Of a stretch of 64,000 nucleotides of DNA, positions 40,203 to 49,965 are shown in pieces. A program made the translations under genes and the position numbers. Position 1 is the first letter of the stretch. Each line of letters starts with the position of its first letter. Origin of the DNA: Rhodanobacter sp. C01 (GTDB taxonomy: Bacteria > Pseudomonadota > Gammaproteobacteria > Xanthomonadales > Rhodanobacteraceae). The stretch lies in the NCBI RefSeq assembly GCF_002001045.1, contig NZ_MUNR01000012.1:124001-188000 (forward strand). The letters run 5' to 3'. The notes below the pieces were generated by a model. That model saw nothing but the letters and a program-made list of their open reading frames with translations, was not told where the DNA came from and did not search any database.

Positions 40203-41291
40203 GTGCGAGCAGTAGCATTCGAGGTGAGTTTGCAAGCGGCCTTGCCGGCCAAGTCTCCGTTTTTCCCTCGCACCACCATCGACGCGATGCTGGCCGATTT
40301 GCCTACCGCACACCGGGCGCCCCCGATCGGGCGCCGGGGTGTCCAGCAGCAGGGGTTCGGACAGCCACGCAACGCCCAACGCGGCCTCCGGTTGCGTTTT
40401 GTCTATTTCCCGGGAGCTGCCGACAACGAGCGGTACTCGGCCTATCACCAGCACCTGGTCAGCGCCGAAGTGCTGTTCGGACGTGTGCTGGCGGCCCATT
40501 CTGCCGGGCTGCGTCCGATCGCGCCGGCACTCGATTACGCCGCCGAGGCACGTGCCTTGGTGCGGCCGCCGCGAGCACTCTTTCACGCGAGCACACTGGA
40601 ACATCGTCGCTGGTATGACGGTGACGGCTCTGCGCGAGCGGAGCCACTGACACGGGAGGCCCTCGCAGCACAATTGGTGGCTGACGGCCTGTCGATCGAG
40701 GATGCGCGCCATCGTGCAGCGCATCGATCGCATGCCCTGCCGGCGGTCGATCAGGCGTGGCTTATCGATCGGCGCAAGACTTTGCTGGATCAGCGTCCGC
40801 TCAACCAGGCGGAATTCCATACTCTGGTCGACGCCATCGAGGGCGCTTACCGGACGCCAGCCGGCGCAACGCAACAGGTAGTGCATGCCAATCGCCGGAT
40901 TGCGCTGCGCGTTGCGGCCATGCTCGGCAGCATGCTCGACGAATTTGTCACGTCGCCCTTCAAGGTCGCCGAATTGGGCCACGCCTTCAACGAGATCCAT
41001 CTGGCCCATCTGCGCCGCGGCATCGAGAGCTCGCGCCAGGCGGAATCCGATTCTGGCGTGTTGCTGGCGGGGCCCAAGGCCTGGTTTGCGGCAAAGGCGG
41101 CAAGGATGCGCGCCGAGCACCAGATCGGTCTGGCCATGTCGCCCGGTACTTTCCCGGCCATCCGGTTGTCTGCATATCCGGTGGTGGCCGTCGTCGGCGG
41201 CAAGCTGCGCACGTTCCTGGATGGCTGGCGTCGCGGTCGTGACCGTTCCCGCACCGCGGATATCGCGCCGTTGTTTGCGGCCTTCGGTTGA
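40203..41291 (+). CDS. Protein of unknown function
   Basis: The 362-residue protein is not recognised. GTG at 40203 is chosen because GAAGG lies seven bases before it. Features seen are a basic, Arg- and Ala-rich composition, no signal peptide or membrane segment, and a mostly helical central part (PLNQAEFHTLVDAIEGAYR, HANRRIALRVAAMLGSMLDE, AELGHAFNEIHLAHLRRG). The C-terminus ends in a basic segment (WRRGRDRSRTADIAPLF). Codon use fits the genome, so it looks like a real gene. It stands alone between a pirin and a secreted peptidase; an exported effector or polymer-associated role is only a guess. Confidence 0.65.
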   Translation: MRAVAFEVSLQAALPAKSPFFPRTTIDAMLADLPTAHRAPPIGRRGVQQQGFGQPRNAQRGLRLRFVYFPGAADNERYSAYHQHLVSAEVLFGRVLAAHSAGLRPIAPALDYAAEARALVRPPRALFHASTLEHRRWYDGDGSARAEPLTREALAAQLVADGLSIEDARHRAAHRSHALPAVDQAWLIDRRKTLLDQRPLNQAEFHTLVDAIEGAYRTPAGATQQVVHANRRIALRVAAMLGSMLDEFVTSPFKVAELGHAFNEIHLAHLRRGIESSRQAESDSGVLLAGPKAWFAAKAARMRAEHQIGLAMSPGTFPAIRLSAYPVVAVVGGKLRTFLDGWRRGRDRSRTADIAPLFAAFG

Positions 41292-41455
41292 GCAGGATTT
41301 TCCTGTTCGAGGGATGCGCAGGGTCGTCGGGCACTGTCGTTGCCGCAAGGCATCGAGGTTCCTGATCTGACGCAATATCTTGCGGTATTCGCGCCTGTTG
41401 CAGCCAGCAGAGACACCTGAGTACATTCGCTCCCTCGTCTTCGGGGGAAGCGTTT

Positions 41456-43114
41456 GTGTATCGCCTGTGGTTGACCGCTGTCATCAGCCTGCTTCTGGCT
41501 GCCTGCCACCATCATTCGGCCGACGGCAGAAACCCTGGCCAGTCCGACGCGACGTTCTCACCCGGCATCACCGAAGCAGATGTCAGCGCGCACGTGAAGG
41601 TGCTCGCTTCCGACGCGTTCGAGGGCCGTGCGCCCGGCAGCCCGGGTGAACAACGCACCATTGATTACCTGATCCGGCAGTTCCAGCGCATCGGTCTGCA
41701 ACCGGGCAACCACGGCAGCTGGCTGCAGCCAGTGCCGTACGTGCAGGCCACACTGCAGCATGCCGACCAGGCCACGCTCGCCATTGACGGCAGCAAGGGC
41801 AAATCCGGGCTGGCTTTCGGCAGCGAGATGGTGGTCGGCTCTCCGGCGAACCAGCTGCATGCCGAAGTCAAGGATTCGCCGATCGTCTTCGTCGGCTACG
41901 GCGTCGATGTGCCTGACCAGCAATGGGACGATTACGCAGGACTGGATCTCAAGGGCAAGACCGTCGTGATGCTGGTCAACGATCCGGGCTGGGGTAGCCA
42001 GGATCCGATGCTGTTCAAGGGGCGCGAGCTGACCTGGTACGGCCACTGGGCGCGCAAGTTCGAGGCTGCTGCACGCCGTGGTGCCGCTGCGGCTTTCATC
42101 GTGCATGACACCGAGGCGGCGGGTTATCCGTGGAACGTGGTGCAGACTGGCTGGAGCGGCCCGGAGTTCAGCCTGCCGACCAGCGAGGATCCGGCGCCAC
42201 GATTGCCGATCGCCGGCTGGCTGACCACGGCGGCGGCCAGAAAGCTGTTCGCCGATGCCGGTGTCGATTTCGATGCGCAGAAGAAAAGTGCCGACGCGCG
42301 TGGCTTCAAGCCAGTCGAGCTGGACGCCAAGGCCAGCATCGCGATCGACAGCACGATCACGCATGGTCAGTCGAACAACGTGGTCGGCGAACTGCCGGGC
42401 AGCTTGCGTCCCTACGAGGCGATCATCTATTCCGCACACTGGGACCATCTCGGCCGAAATGGCAACAAGATCTATCACGGCGCCGTGGATAACGCCTCGG
42501 GCGTGGCCGGTCTGCTCAAGATCGCGGAGGCGTTTGCGCATCGCAAGCCCAAGCCGGTGCGCTCGGTCCTGTTCCTGGCGCTGACACTGGAGGAGTCAGG
42601 CCTGCTCGGCTCGCACTACTACGTCAACCATCCCGTGGTGCCGCTCGACCTGACCATGGCCGATATCGACATGGATGCGTTGACGGTGATCGGACCCAGC
42701 CGCGATATCGCGGTCATCGGCTATGGCCAGTCGCAGCTCGACGGCTACCTCGCCGAGGCAGCCAGAACGCAAGGGCGCGCCTTGACGCCGGGCCCGGCAC
42801 CGACGCAAGGATTCTTCGCGCGTTCGGGCCAGTTCAATTTCGCCAGGGCCGGCGTGCCGGTGCTGTATGCGCGCTCCGGGCTCGATCTGGTCGATGGCGG
42901 CGTGAGCGCCGGGCGCAAGGCCTATGCCGACTACATCGCGAACCGGTATCACCAGCCCGGCGATGCCTTCGATCCGAACTGGGACCTGCGCGGCATGGTG
43001 CAGGACCTGCGGTTGCTCTACATGGTCGGCAGCAAGCTCTCGACCGGAACCACACCGTTCCCGCAATGGAAGCCCAATAGCGATTTCACGCGTCCAGGCA
43101 CCGAAGCGAAGTGA
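41456..43114 (+). CDS. M28-family metallopeptidase, lipoprotein
   Basis: The 552-residue protein starts at GTG 41456 with a lipoprotein signal (LTAVISLLLAAC, lipobox LAAC), so it is likely anchored in the outer membrane. A PA domain insertion (about residues 120-280) precedes the M28 zinc peptidase domain. The zinc ligands are visible as SAHWDHLG, VDNASGV, LEESG, DIDMDAL and NRYHQPGD. Such enzymes are aminopeptidases or glutamate-carboxypeptidase-like. The His-rich start of the mature chain (CHHHS) is unusual. Confidence 0.9.
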   Translation: MYRLWLTAVISLLLAACHHHSADGRNPGQSDATFSPGITEADVSAHVKVLASDAFEGRAPGSPGEQRTIDYLIRQFQRIGLQPGNHGSWLQPVPYVQATLQHADQATLAIDGSKGKSGLAFGSEMVVGSPANQLHAEVKDSPIVFVGYGVDVPDQQWDDYAGLDLKGKTVVMLVNDPGWGSQDPMLFKGRELTWYGHWARKFEAAARRGAAAAFIVHDTEAAGYPWNVVQTGWSGPEFSLPTSEDPAPRLPIAGWLTTAAARKLFADAGVDFDAQKKSADARGFKPVELDAKASIAIDSTITHGQSNNVVGELPGSLRPYEAIIYSAHWDHLGRNGNKIYHGAVDNASGVAGLLKIAEAFAHRKPKPVRSVLFLALTLEESGLLGSHYYVNHPVVPLDLTMADIDMDALTVIGPSRDIAVIGYGQSQLDGYLAEAARTQGRALTPGPAPTQGFFARSGQFNFARAGVPVLYARSGLDLVDGGVSAGRKAYADYIANRYHQPGDAFDPNWDLRGMVQDLRLLYMVGSKLSTGTTPFPQWKPNSDFTRPGTEAK

Positions 43115-43147
43115 TCCGCCGGTGGATGGCCGTGGCGGCGCCCGGGT

Positions 43148-44836
43148 TTACCAATCGGTGGGCCGGTAGTCCTTCAGGAACTGTCCCCACACATGCTCGC
43201 CGGTGTTGATGCCGCTGATGATCGGATCGACGATGCGCGCGGCGCCGTCGACGATGTCCAGCGGTGGGTGGAAACGTTCCTCCAGAACTTTCTTCGCGGC
43301 GAGCTCCGCCGGATCCTCGTCGGTCACCCAGCCGGTGTCGACGCTGTTCATGTGGATGCCGTCGTTGTGGTAATCGGTGGCTGAGGTGCGCGTCATCATG
43401 TTCAACGCAGCCTTCGCCATGTTCGTATGCGGATGTCGCGTGGTCTTGAAGTTGCGGTAGAACTGGCCTTCCATCGCCGACACGTTGACGATGTGCTTGT
43501 CGCGCTCGGGCGTGCGCAGCATCAGCGGCTTCAGCCGCGCATTGATGATGAAGGGTGCGATCGCGTTGACCAATTGCACTTCCAGCAATTCCACCGACGG
43601 CACCTCGGCCATCAGCAGCCGCCATGAATTGCGCTCGCGCAAGTCAATCTGCTGCAGGTCCTGGTCGAGCTTGCCCTCGGGGAACAGGTGGCTTTGTGCC
43701 AGCAGTTCTTCCGGCAGCAACGGCACCTGCGACAGTTCGGCGGCGCGGGTCAGGCCAGGCAGTTCCGACGTGCGACCGGCCAGCAGGTTCGTCGAAGCAC
43801 CGGCCTCGGGCAGGATGTTCGAACCGCGCAAGCCCTCGTAATGACCGACCAGCTTGCGCACGTGCTCCGGCATGTCGTGCAGCGCGGCCGTCTCGCCGTC
43901 CATCATGTGCGCGTAGAAGTCCGGCGGACGACGCACGGTCTGACAGGCGTTGTTGATGATGAAATCCAGTCGAGGCCGCGTGGCGACCAGCTCCTGGCAG
44001 AACGCTTCCACACTCGGCGTGTGGCGCAGGTCGAGTCCGTACACCTGCAGGCGATGGCCCCATTCGCCGAAGTCAGGCTCTTCGGCATAGCGCGCCGCCG
44101 AGTCGCGCGGGAAGCGCGTGGTGACGATCAGTTCCGCGCCGGCGCGCAGCAGCTTCAGGCCAGCCTGATAGCCGATCTTCACGCGACCGCCGGTCAGCAG
44201 CGCGACGCGTCCATGCAGATCGACCAGCTCGGTGCGCTTGGCGTAGTTGAATGCCGCGCAGGTCGGGCACAACTGGTCGTAGAAGAAGTGGATCGCTGAA
44301 TACTTCTGCTTGCACACATAGCAGTGTTTCGGCTCGATCGACTCGCGTGGCTGCGCGGCATCGGCCTGCGGATGGATGTCGTGGGGCTCGAAGCCGAGCG
44401 GGGCATGCACATTAGGCGTGGTGAACACCGGTCGGCGGCGCAGCTCGCGGATACCGGTCTGGTTGAGTACCGCATCCTCGGCCTGGATCTTCGACGCATG
44501 CCGCGCCTTCTCGGCTGCCTTCAGCTTGATGCGTCGTTGGCCCGGATCGGGGTGATAGACCTGCGCCACGGCCTGGTGCAGGCGCTGGCGATCTTCCGCC
44601 GGCAACGCATCCAGCAGTTGCCGATCAGCGGCGACCGATTCCAGCAGCGACGCGGCAGCGCGCAGCCGCTCCAGCAGCGTGGTGTCGGTGTCATCGGGCA
44701 AGGGCGTGGTGGTCAAGAGCGTTATCCGTGGTCGAGTAGGGCAGTGCGGGATGCCGGTGGCAGGGTGTCGCACGTGGCCAGCCGCGTATTTTGCCTGTTC
44801 CGGCCGTGCAGCGGGAATAAAGCGGGTCGTCGGCAT
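43148..44836 (-). CDS. Large SDR-fold protein with zinc-ribbon N-terminal extension
   Basis: The protein (about 562 residues) has an N-terminal extension of about 200 residues carrying two CxxC pairs (KHCYVCKQKYS, LCPTCAAF), probably a zinc ribbon. An SDR domain follows with VALLTGGRVKIGYQAGL, LDFIINNAC and NVSAMEGQFY. At the usual YxxxK site the sequence is TNMAKAALN, so the catalytic Tyr is replaced by Thr. The start is uncertain: TTG 44857, ATG 44836 or TTG 44716. If 44836 is right, it lies 43 bp after the MFS transporter gene on the same strand. The reaction is unknown, and the enzyme may be a pseudo-SDR. Confidence 0.8.
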   Translation of the reverse strand: MPTTRFIPAARPEQAKYAAGHVRHPATGIPHCPTRPRITLLTTTPLPDDTDTTLLERLRAAASLLESVAADRQLLDALPAEDRQRLHQAVAQVYHPDPGQRRIKLKAAEKARHASKIQAEDAVLNQTGIRELRRRPVFTTPNVHAPLGFEPHDIHPQADAAQPRESIEPKHCYVCKQKYSAIHFFYDQLCPTCAAFNYAKRTELVDLHGRVALLTGGRVKIGYQAGLKLLRAGAELIVTTRFPRDSAARYAEEPDFGEWGHRLQVYGLDLRHTPSVEAFCQELVATRPRLDFIINNACQTVRRPPDFYAHMMDGETAALHDMPEHVRKLVGHYEGLRGSNILPEAGASTNLLAGRTSELPGLTRAAELSQVPLLPEELLAQSHLFPEGKLDQDLQQIDLRERNSWRLLMAEVPSVELLEVQLVNAIAPFIINARLKPLMLRTPERDKHIVNVSAMEGQFYRNFKTTRHPHTNMAKAALNMMTRTSATDYHNDGIHMNSVDTGWVTDEDPAELAAKKVLEERFHPPLDIVDGAARIVDPIISGINTGEHVWGQFLKDYRPTDW

Positions 44837-44879
44837 GCCACGCGGGTGAACCCGCAAGGCGGCACATGGATGGCCCGGC

Positions 44880-46340
44880 CTATTTTTTCCGGTGTCCGCT
44901 CAACTCGTGCCCCGCGTCGTGCGCGAATCCGAAGTGCCAGTACGTCGAGCTCAGCGAGATCACGGTGACGATCAGGAAGGCGAGCGAGAAATCGTGCAAC
45001 TGCGGCTCGCTGTGCTGGCCCGCGGCCATGCTGAGCTTGAGGATCAGCGCGCCGCTGCATACGCCCACCGAGAGCATCAGTTGCTGCAAGGTGGTGTAGA
45101 AGCCGTTGGCGGAGCTCATGCGCGCTGCCGGCACGGCCTCATACGCCACGGTGTTGTAGGCCGCAAACTGGAACGACATGAAGGCACCGCAGCACATCAG
45201 CAGCCCGAACATCACGGCAAACGGCCAGTCCGGCCGGAACAGCGCGCAGACCGCATAGCCCAGGCTGGCCAGGATGCCGTTGTAGAGCATCCCCCGGCGA
45301 AAGCCGACCCGGCGGAGGAGGCGTGGCGTCACGGTGCGCGTCAGCACCGCGCCCAGCGACGTGGCGAGGACCAACTGGCCGCTGCGGACCGCGGACAGGC
45401 CAAAGCCGATCTGGAACATCAGCGGCAGCAGAAAAGGCTGGGCGCCCTGGGTCACCCGCATCAGCGAGCCCGAGATCACCGACAGCCGGAACGAGTCGAT
45501 CTTCAGCAGGGACAGATCCAGCAGTGGCGCCGCACAATGCTTCGCGTGGCACAGGTAGCCCAGGCAGGCAGCGCTGCCCACGGCCAGCAAGGTCAAGGCG
45601 TGGCCCAGGTCGGCGTTCTGTCCGATCTGCTCGAAGCCGAACAGCAGGCAACCCAGACCGATTCCGCACAGCGCAAAGCCGTGCAGATCGAAGCGCACCG
45701 GTTGCGCCGCCCGCGGAATCTCCGGAATGAACCGGCGCACCAGCCAGAAGCCGAGCAGCCCGATCGGCACGTTGATGTAGAAGATCCAGCGCCAGTCCAG
45801 GTAGGTGACGATGAGGCCGCCCAGCGGCGGCCCGATCATCGGGCCGAGAAAGGCCGGCACCAGGCTCCACGACATGGCCGAAACCAGGTTGCGTCGCTCC
45901 ACCGTGCTCAGCAGGATCAAGCGCCCGATCGGCGCCATCATCGCGCCGCCCGCGCCCTGCAGCAGGCGCGCGGCCACCAGCATCGGCAAGCTGTGGGTCA
46001 GCGAGCACAGGATCGAACCGAGCACGAACACGCCGATCGCGACGCCGTACACCCGCTTGCTGCCGTAGCGGTCGGCCACCGCGCCGCTGACCGGGATCAG
46101 GATCGCCAGCGCCAGCAGATAGATGGTCATCGCGATGCTCATCGCCGGCGCCGTGACATGGAAATCGCGTGCCATGGCAGGCAGCGCGGTGGCGAGCACG
46201 GTGGCGTCGAGCTGCTCCATGAAGATGGCGCAGGCCACGATCAGGGAGGTCACGCGGTAGTCGGGAAATGCCGGTTGGAGCGTGGCTGGCTGGGGGATGG
46301 CCGCGACGTCCGCCTTTTCCTCGATGTTCGACAAATTCAC
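44880..46340 (-). CDS. DHA2-family MFS multidrug exporter
   Basis: The protein has about 486 residues and 12-14 membrane segments. It shows the DHA2 signatures ACAIFMEQLDATVLATALP in segment 1, RYGSKRVYGVAIGVFVLGS, GAGGAMMAPIGRLI and SWSLVPAFLGPMIGPPLGG. It probably exports small hydrophobic compounds using the proton gradient. GTG 46340 (NLSNIEEKADVA) is chosen because AGGA precedes it; a GTG at 46376 is an alternative. It may be co-transcribed with the SDR gene downstream. Confidence 0.9.
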   Translation of the reverse strand: MNLSNIEEKADVAAIPQPATLQPAFPDYRVTSLIVACAIFMEQLDATVLATALPAMARDFHVTAPAMSIAMTIYLLALAILIPVSGAVADRYGSKRVYGVAIGVFVLGSILCSLTHSLPMLVAARLLQGAGGAMMAPIGRLILLSTVERRNLVSAMSWSLVPAFLGPMIGPPLGGLIVTYLDWRWIFYINVPIGLLGFWLVRRFIPEIPRAAQPVRFDLHGFALCGIGLGCLLFGFEQIGQNADLGHALTLLAVGSAACLGYLCHAKHCAAPLLDLSLLKIDSFRLSVISGSLMRVTQGAQPFLLPLMFQIGFGLSAVRSGQLVLATSLGAVLTRTVTPRLLRRVGFRRGMLYNGILASLGYAVCALFRPDWPFAVMFGLLMCCGAFMSFQFAAYNTVAYEAVPAARMSSANGFYTTLQQLMLSVGVCSGALILKLSMAAGQHSEPQLHDFSLAFLIVTVISLSSTYWHFGFAHDAGHELSGHRKK

Positions 46341-46576
46341 GAGCAGTTTCCTGGAGCAGACGCTTGCCTCCGACACGGGCTGGCGAGTCGGAATACGGGC
46401 GCCTCAGGCAGCGATGCGCGGGGTTGTGCATCGCAACATGCGGATTATTCGCCTCTATGCCGCGGACAGCAAGGGCAGGAGGTCACGCTTGCGCTGCTCG
46501 GTCGCTCGCGCAGTACCGGTGGATGCGATGAGTGGTCGTGTTGCCGTTCGCGGCGACTGCAGGCAAGGTTGAGGTC

Positions 46577-47407
46577 ATGCATACCGACATGACCTCCCAT
46601 TCCCCCGCCGCCGACATGGCCTTGCTGGAGATCGACCAGGCCAGCGTCATGCAGGGCGATCGACTGGTGCTCGACCGGCTGAGCCTGCGCATCGCAGCAC
46701 ACCAGCACACGGCCATCCTCGGGCCCAACGGTTCGGGCAAGTCCACCCTGGTGAAACTGATCGCGCGCCAGCTCTATCCGCTGGCTCGCAGTGACGGCAG
46801 CGGCGCGGTGCACATCTTCGGTCGCGAGCGCTGGCCGGTGTCGGAGCTGCGCCGCCTGCTTGGCATCGTGTCGCCGGCCGTGCAACTGGACTACACCAGC
46901 GACACGCCGGTGGAAGTCTTCGATGCCGTGGTGTCGGGATTCTTTGCCGCCCGCGGCGTGGCGCGAAACCACCACGTCACGGACGCCATGCGCGAACGTG
47001 CACGCGAGGCGCTGGCCCACGTCGATGCGATGCATCTGGTGGGCCGCCCCATGGCCAGCCTTTCCACCGGTGAGGCGCGGCGCGTGCTGATCGCACGTGC
47101 ATTGGTGCATCGTCCACGCGCGCTATTGCTGGACGAGCCATGCGCGGGGCTGGACATGGCCAGTCGCCGTCACTTCCTGGAAAGCCTGCGCGAACTGGCG
47201 CGCACCGGCACCACGCTGTTGCTGGTCACCCACCACGTCGAGGAAATCCTGCCGGAGATCGACCATGTGGTACTGCTGCGCGATGGCCAGATGCTGAAGC
47301 AGGGCAACAAGGCCGACACCCTCACCGATGCTGCACTGTCTGCCACCTTCGGCATGCCGGTGCAGGTCAGTCGGCATGGTGATTACTACGCGGCGACGCT
47401 GGGCTGA
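46577..47407 (+). CDS. Stand-alone ABC-type ATPase
   Basis: The 276-residue ABC protein has Walker A (LGPNGSGKSTLVKLIA), a signature motif with changed residues (ASLSTGEARRVLIARAL rather than LSGGQ), Walker B (ALLLDEPCAGLDMA) and the switch His (LLVTHHVEE). No permease is adjacent. The ModF/molybdate-like subgroup of soluble ABC ATPases often carries LSTGE, so a ModF-like role is possible. ATG 46577 has AAGG at 8 bp. It is divergent from the MFS gene across a 236-bp region. Confidence 0.85.
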   Translation: MHTDMTSHSPAADMALLEIDQASVMQGDRLVLDRLSLRIAAHQHTAILGPNGSGKSTLVKLIARQLYPLARSDGSGAVHIFGRERWPVSELRRLLGIVSPAVQLDYTSDTPVEVFDAVVSGFFAARGVARNHHVTDAMRERAREALAHVDAMHLVGRPMASLSTGEARRVLIARALVHRPRALLLDEPCAGLDMASRRHFLESLRELARTGTTLLLVTHHVEEILPEIDHVVLLRDGQMLKQGNKADTLTDAALSATFGMPVQVSRHGDYYAATLG

Positions 47408-47517
47408 GTGTTGGCATTGACGCTTGCCGTGTTGTTCGAGGCAGGTGGCTTGCACAGTCGTCACGGGATCGACGCCCGATGCGTCCCATCATCAGGTGCA
47501 TGGAGGACGAGGCAACA

Positions 47518-48783
47518 ATGAGTACAACGCAGGCGATACCGCATGTGGTGATCCTCGGTGGCGGCTTCGGCGGCCTGTGGGCGACGCGGGCGCTGAGTAC
47601 GACACCGGTGCGCATCACCCTGGTGGATCGCACCAACCATCATCTGTTCCAGCCGTTGCTGTATCAGGTGGCCACCGCCGGATTGTCGGGGCCGGATATC
47701 GCGGCGCCGCTGCGCCACATCCTGCGCAAGCAGCGCAATGTCACCGTACGCATGGACGAGGCGCGCAGCATCGATGTGCAGCAGCGGCAGGTGACGCTGG
47801 CCGGCGGTACGCTGGATTACGACTACCTGCTGGTGGCAACCGGTTCGAGCCACGCCTATTTCGGCCATGCCGAATGGGAGCGCCACGCACCCGGCATGAA
47901 GACCATGGACGATGCGCTGGCGATCCGCCGGCACATCCTCGACGCGTTCGAGTCCGCCGAACGCGAGCCCGATCCCGCACGGCGCGCGGCATGGCTCAGC
48001 TTCGTGGTGATCGGCGCCGGCCCCACCGGCGTCGAACTGGCCGGCACGCTGGCGGAGATCGCCCACCACACCTTGCCCAGCGAGTTTCGCGTGGCCGATC
48101 CGCGTGCGGCACAGATCCATCTGGTCGAAGCCGGCACGCGCGTGCTGTCCTCGATGCCGCCGGCGTTGTCCGCGAAAGCGCAACGCCAGCTCGAATGCAT
48201 GGGCGTGCATGTGCATTTGAACGCAGCGGTCACGGCGGTCGGCGACACTGGCGTGCAGATGGGCGACCAGCACATCGAGGCACGCACACTGCTGTGGGCT
48301 GCCGGTGTCGCCGCATCGTCGCTGGGCGCGCAACTGGGTGCACCGCGTGATCGCGCCGGACGCGTGCTGGTCTCACCCGACCTGTCGCTGCCGCAGCATC
48401 CCGACGTGTTCGTGATCGGCGACCTGGCGCACGTGGAGCAGGGCAGCAAGCCTGTGCCAGGTCTCGCACCGGCAGCCAAGCAGATGGGCACGTATGCCGC
48501 GCGGGCGATCCGCAATCGTCTGGCCGGACGCACGACGTCCGCTTTCCACTACAGCGACTACGGCACGCTCGCCAGCATTGGTCGTGGTGCCGCCGTGGTC
48601 GATCTTCGCGGCATCCATCTGTCCGGCGTGATTGCGTGGTGGTTCTGGCTGATGACGCACATCCTGTTCCTGATCGGCTTCCGCAACCGACTCGTGGTGA
48701 TGCTCGACTGGGCCCGGTCGTACTGCACCTGGCAGCGCAGTGCGCGGATCATTGTCGGCGGCCAAAGGGATGAATCTGAGTGA
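47518..48783 (+). CDS. Type II NADH dehydrogenase (NDH-2 family)
   Basis: The 421-residue flavoprotein has FAD-binding VVILGGGFGGLWATRALS at the N-terminus, RTNHHLFQPLLYQVATAGLS, a second NADH-binding motif VVIGAGPTGVELAGTLAEIA, and VFVIGDLAHVEQ near residue 300. A C-terminal hydrophobic segment (AWWFWLMTHILFLIGF) attaches it to the membrane. It oxidises NADH and passes electrons to quinone without pumping protons. ATG 47518 follows GAGG at 5 bp. Confidence 0.93.
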   Translation: MSTTQAIPHVVILGGGFGGLWATRALSTTPVRITLVDRTNHHLFQPLLYQVATAGLSGPDIAAPLRHILRKQRNVTVRMDEARSIDVQQRQVTLAGGTLDYDYLLVATGSSHAYFGHAEWERHAPGMKTMDDALAIRRHILDAFESAEREPDPARRAAWLSFVVIGAGPTGVELAGTLAEIAHHTLPSEFRVADPRAAQIHLVEAGTRVLSSMPPALSAKAQRQLECMGVHVHLNAAVTAVGDTGVQMGDQHIEARTLLWAAGVAASSLGAQLGAPRDRAGRVLVSPDLSLPQHPDVFVIGDLAHVEQGSKPVPGLAPAAKQMGTYAARAIRNRLAGRTTSAFHYSDYGTLASIGRGAAVVDLRGIHLSGVIAWWFWLMTHILFLIGFRNRLVVMLDWARSYCTWQRSARIIVGGQRDESE

Positions 48784-48977
48784 TAGGGCTCTGTCAGGTT
48801 ATCGCCTCTCAACCGGATGGACTCGACAATGCAGCCATCGTGGCTATGCTTGGAAAGCTGTCGGATGTCTTCATGGCATGTCGCAGCGATGGATCATCAG
48901 GCGCTCGTCGTCGACACTCCATGCAGTGAAGAACAATCAAGTCTTGATTTTCGTGCAATCCAAACAGGGGAATATAA

Positions 48978-49586
48978 ATGCGTTTGATGCGATGGAGTTT
49001 GGCAATCCTGTTGCTGGCTGGTTTGACCGGCTGCCAGTCGTCGTTGATGGTGAGGAGTCCGGCCGGGACTGCCGAGCCAGTGCCGGAATCCGGCAAATCA
49101 CTGGTGGTGTTCATGCGACCGTCGTCATTCGGTGGCGCGATCCAGTCGTCGGTGTACGACACCCACCAAAGCGCCGACACGTTCATTGGCGTGGTATCGA
49201 GCAAGGACAAAGTTGCCTACCAGGCAGAGCCTGGCGACCACCTGTTCATGGTGATTGCCGAGAATGCGGATTTCATGATCGCGCATCTCGATGCGGGCAA
49301 GACCTATTACGTGCTGGTCAGCCCACGCATGGGCGTATGGAAGGCGCGCTTCTCGCTGCTTCCCATCCACAACCAGGCTCGCGCGAAGTACAGCACCCAG
49401 TCGGCGGATTTCGGCAAGTGGATGAGTGAGACATCCTGGGTCAACACGACCCCGCAGGCACTGGCGTGGTACATGGAAAATGAGGCCAGCGTCCAGGCCA
49501 AGAAAGTGGATTACATGCACAAGTGGGACAAAGCCAGTGCGGAACAGAAGCAGGAACTGACACTGACAGCGGATGATGGCAAGTAA
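48978..49586 (+). CDS. Putative lipoprotein
   Basis: The 202-residue product has a lipoprotein signal peptide (RWSLAILLLAGLTGC, lipobox LTGC). The mature part has short beta-like segments (GKSLVVFMRPS, YDTHQSADTFIGVVSS, YYVLVSPRMGVWKARFSLLP) and resembles the DUF2846 type of small periplasmic lipoprotein. AGGGG lies 7 bp before the ATG. It ends at a strong terminator. The function is unknown. Confidence 0.8.
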   Translation: MRLMRWSLAILLLAGLTGCQSSLMVRSPAGTAEPVPESGKSLVVFMRPSSFGGAIQSSVYDTHQSADTFIGVVSSKDKVAYQAEPGDHLFMVIAENADFMIAHLDAGKTYYVLVSPRMGVWKARFSLLPIHNQARAKYSTQSADFGKWMSETSWVNTTPQALAWYMENEASVQAKKVDYMHKWDKASAEQKQELTLTADDGK

Positions 49587-49610
49587 TCCCGACGGCTGAT
49601 GTTGACAGGA

Positions 49611-49640
49611 AAAGCGCTGCAGTCATGCAGCGCTTTTTTT
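49611..49640 (+). terminator. Intrinsic terminator
   Basis: AAAGCGCTGCA (from 49611) pairs with TGCAGCGCTTT and ends in a run of seven T at 49634-49640. It ends the lipoprotein transcript. The following stretch to 49965 holds no gene that I can support. Confidence 0.93.
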
Positions 49641-49965
49641 GACCGAATTTTCAGCCCATGCATGAGCTTCCGAACGTGCTGGCCAGCGGCGCCTTCCGGG
49701 TTACCGCCATGACCAGGCCTTCATCGGCGCTAAAGTCCTGGCCGAAGCTGATGAACCAGCATCAGTGTCCGGGCAGCTCACTGTCGCAGCGCCTGACAGG
49801 CACAGGCAGGAACGGAGCCATAGGATCGGTGCGGTTTGGCCGGCGTGAATGCGGCGGTGCAGGGCCGACGGGTCAATCCAGGATGGCTATTGGCGAACGG
49901 TTTGAGTTGTTTGCATTGAAACGCTCCCGCTGCGCTATGCTCGCAAGGACTTTCGGGGGAAAGGG

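Noticed and set aside
49641..49965. Possible gene in the 325-bp stretch between two lipoprotein genes
   Set aside because: Frames on both strands are short or interrupted and lack a ribosome binding site or recognisable motif.
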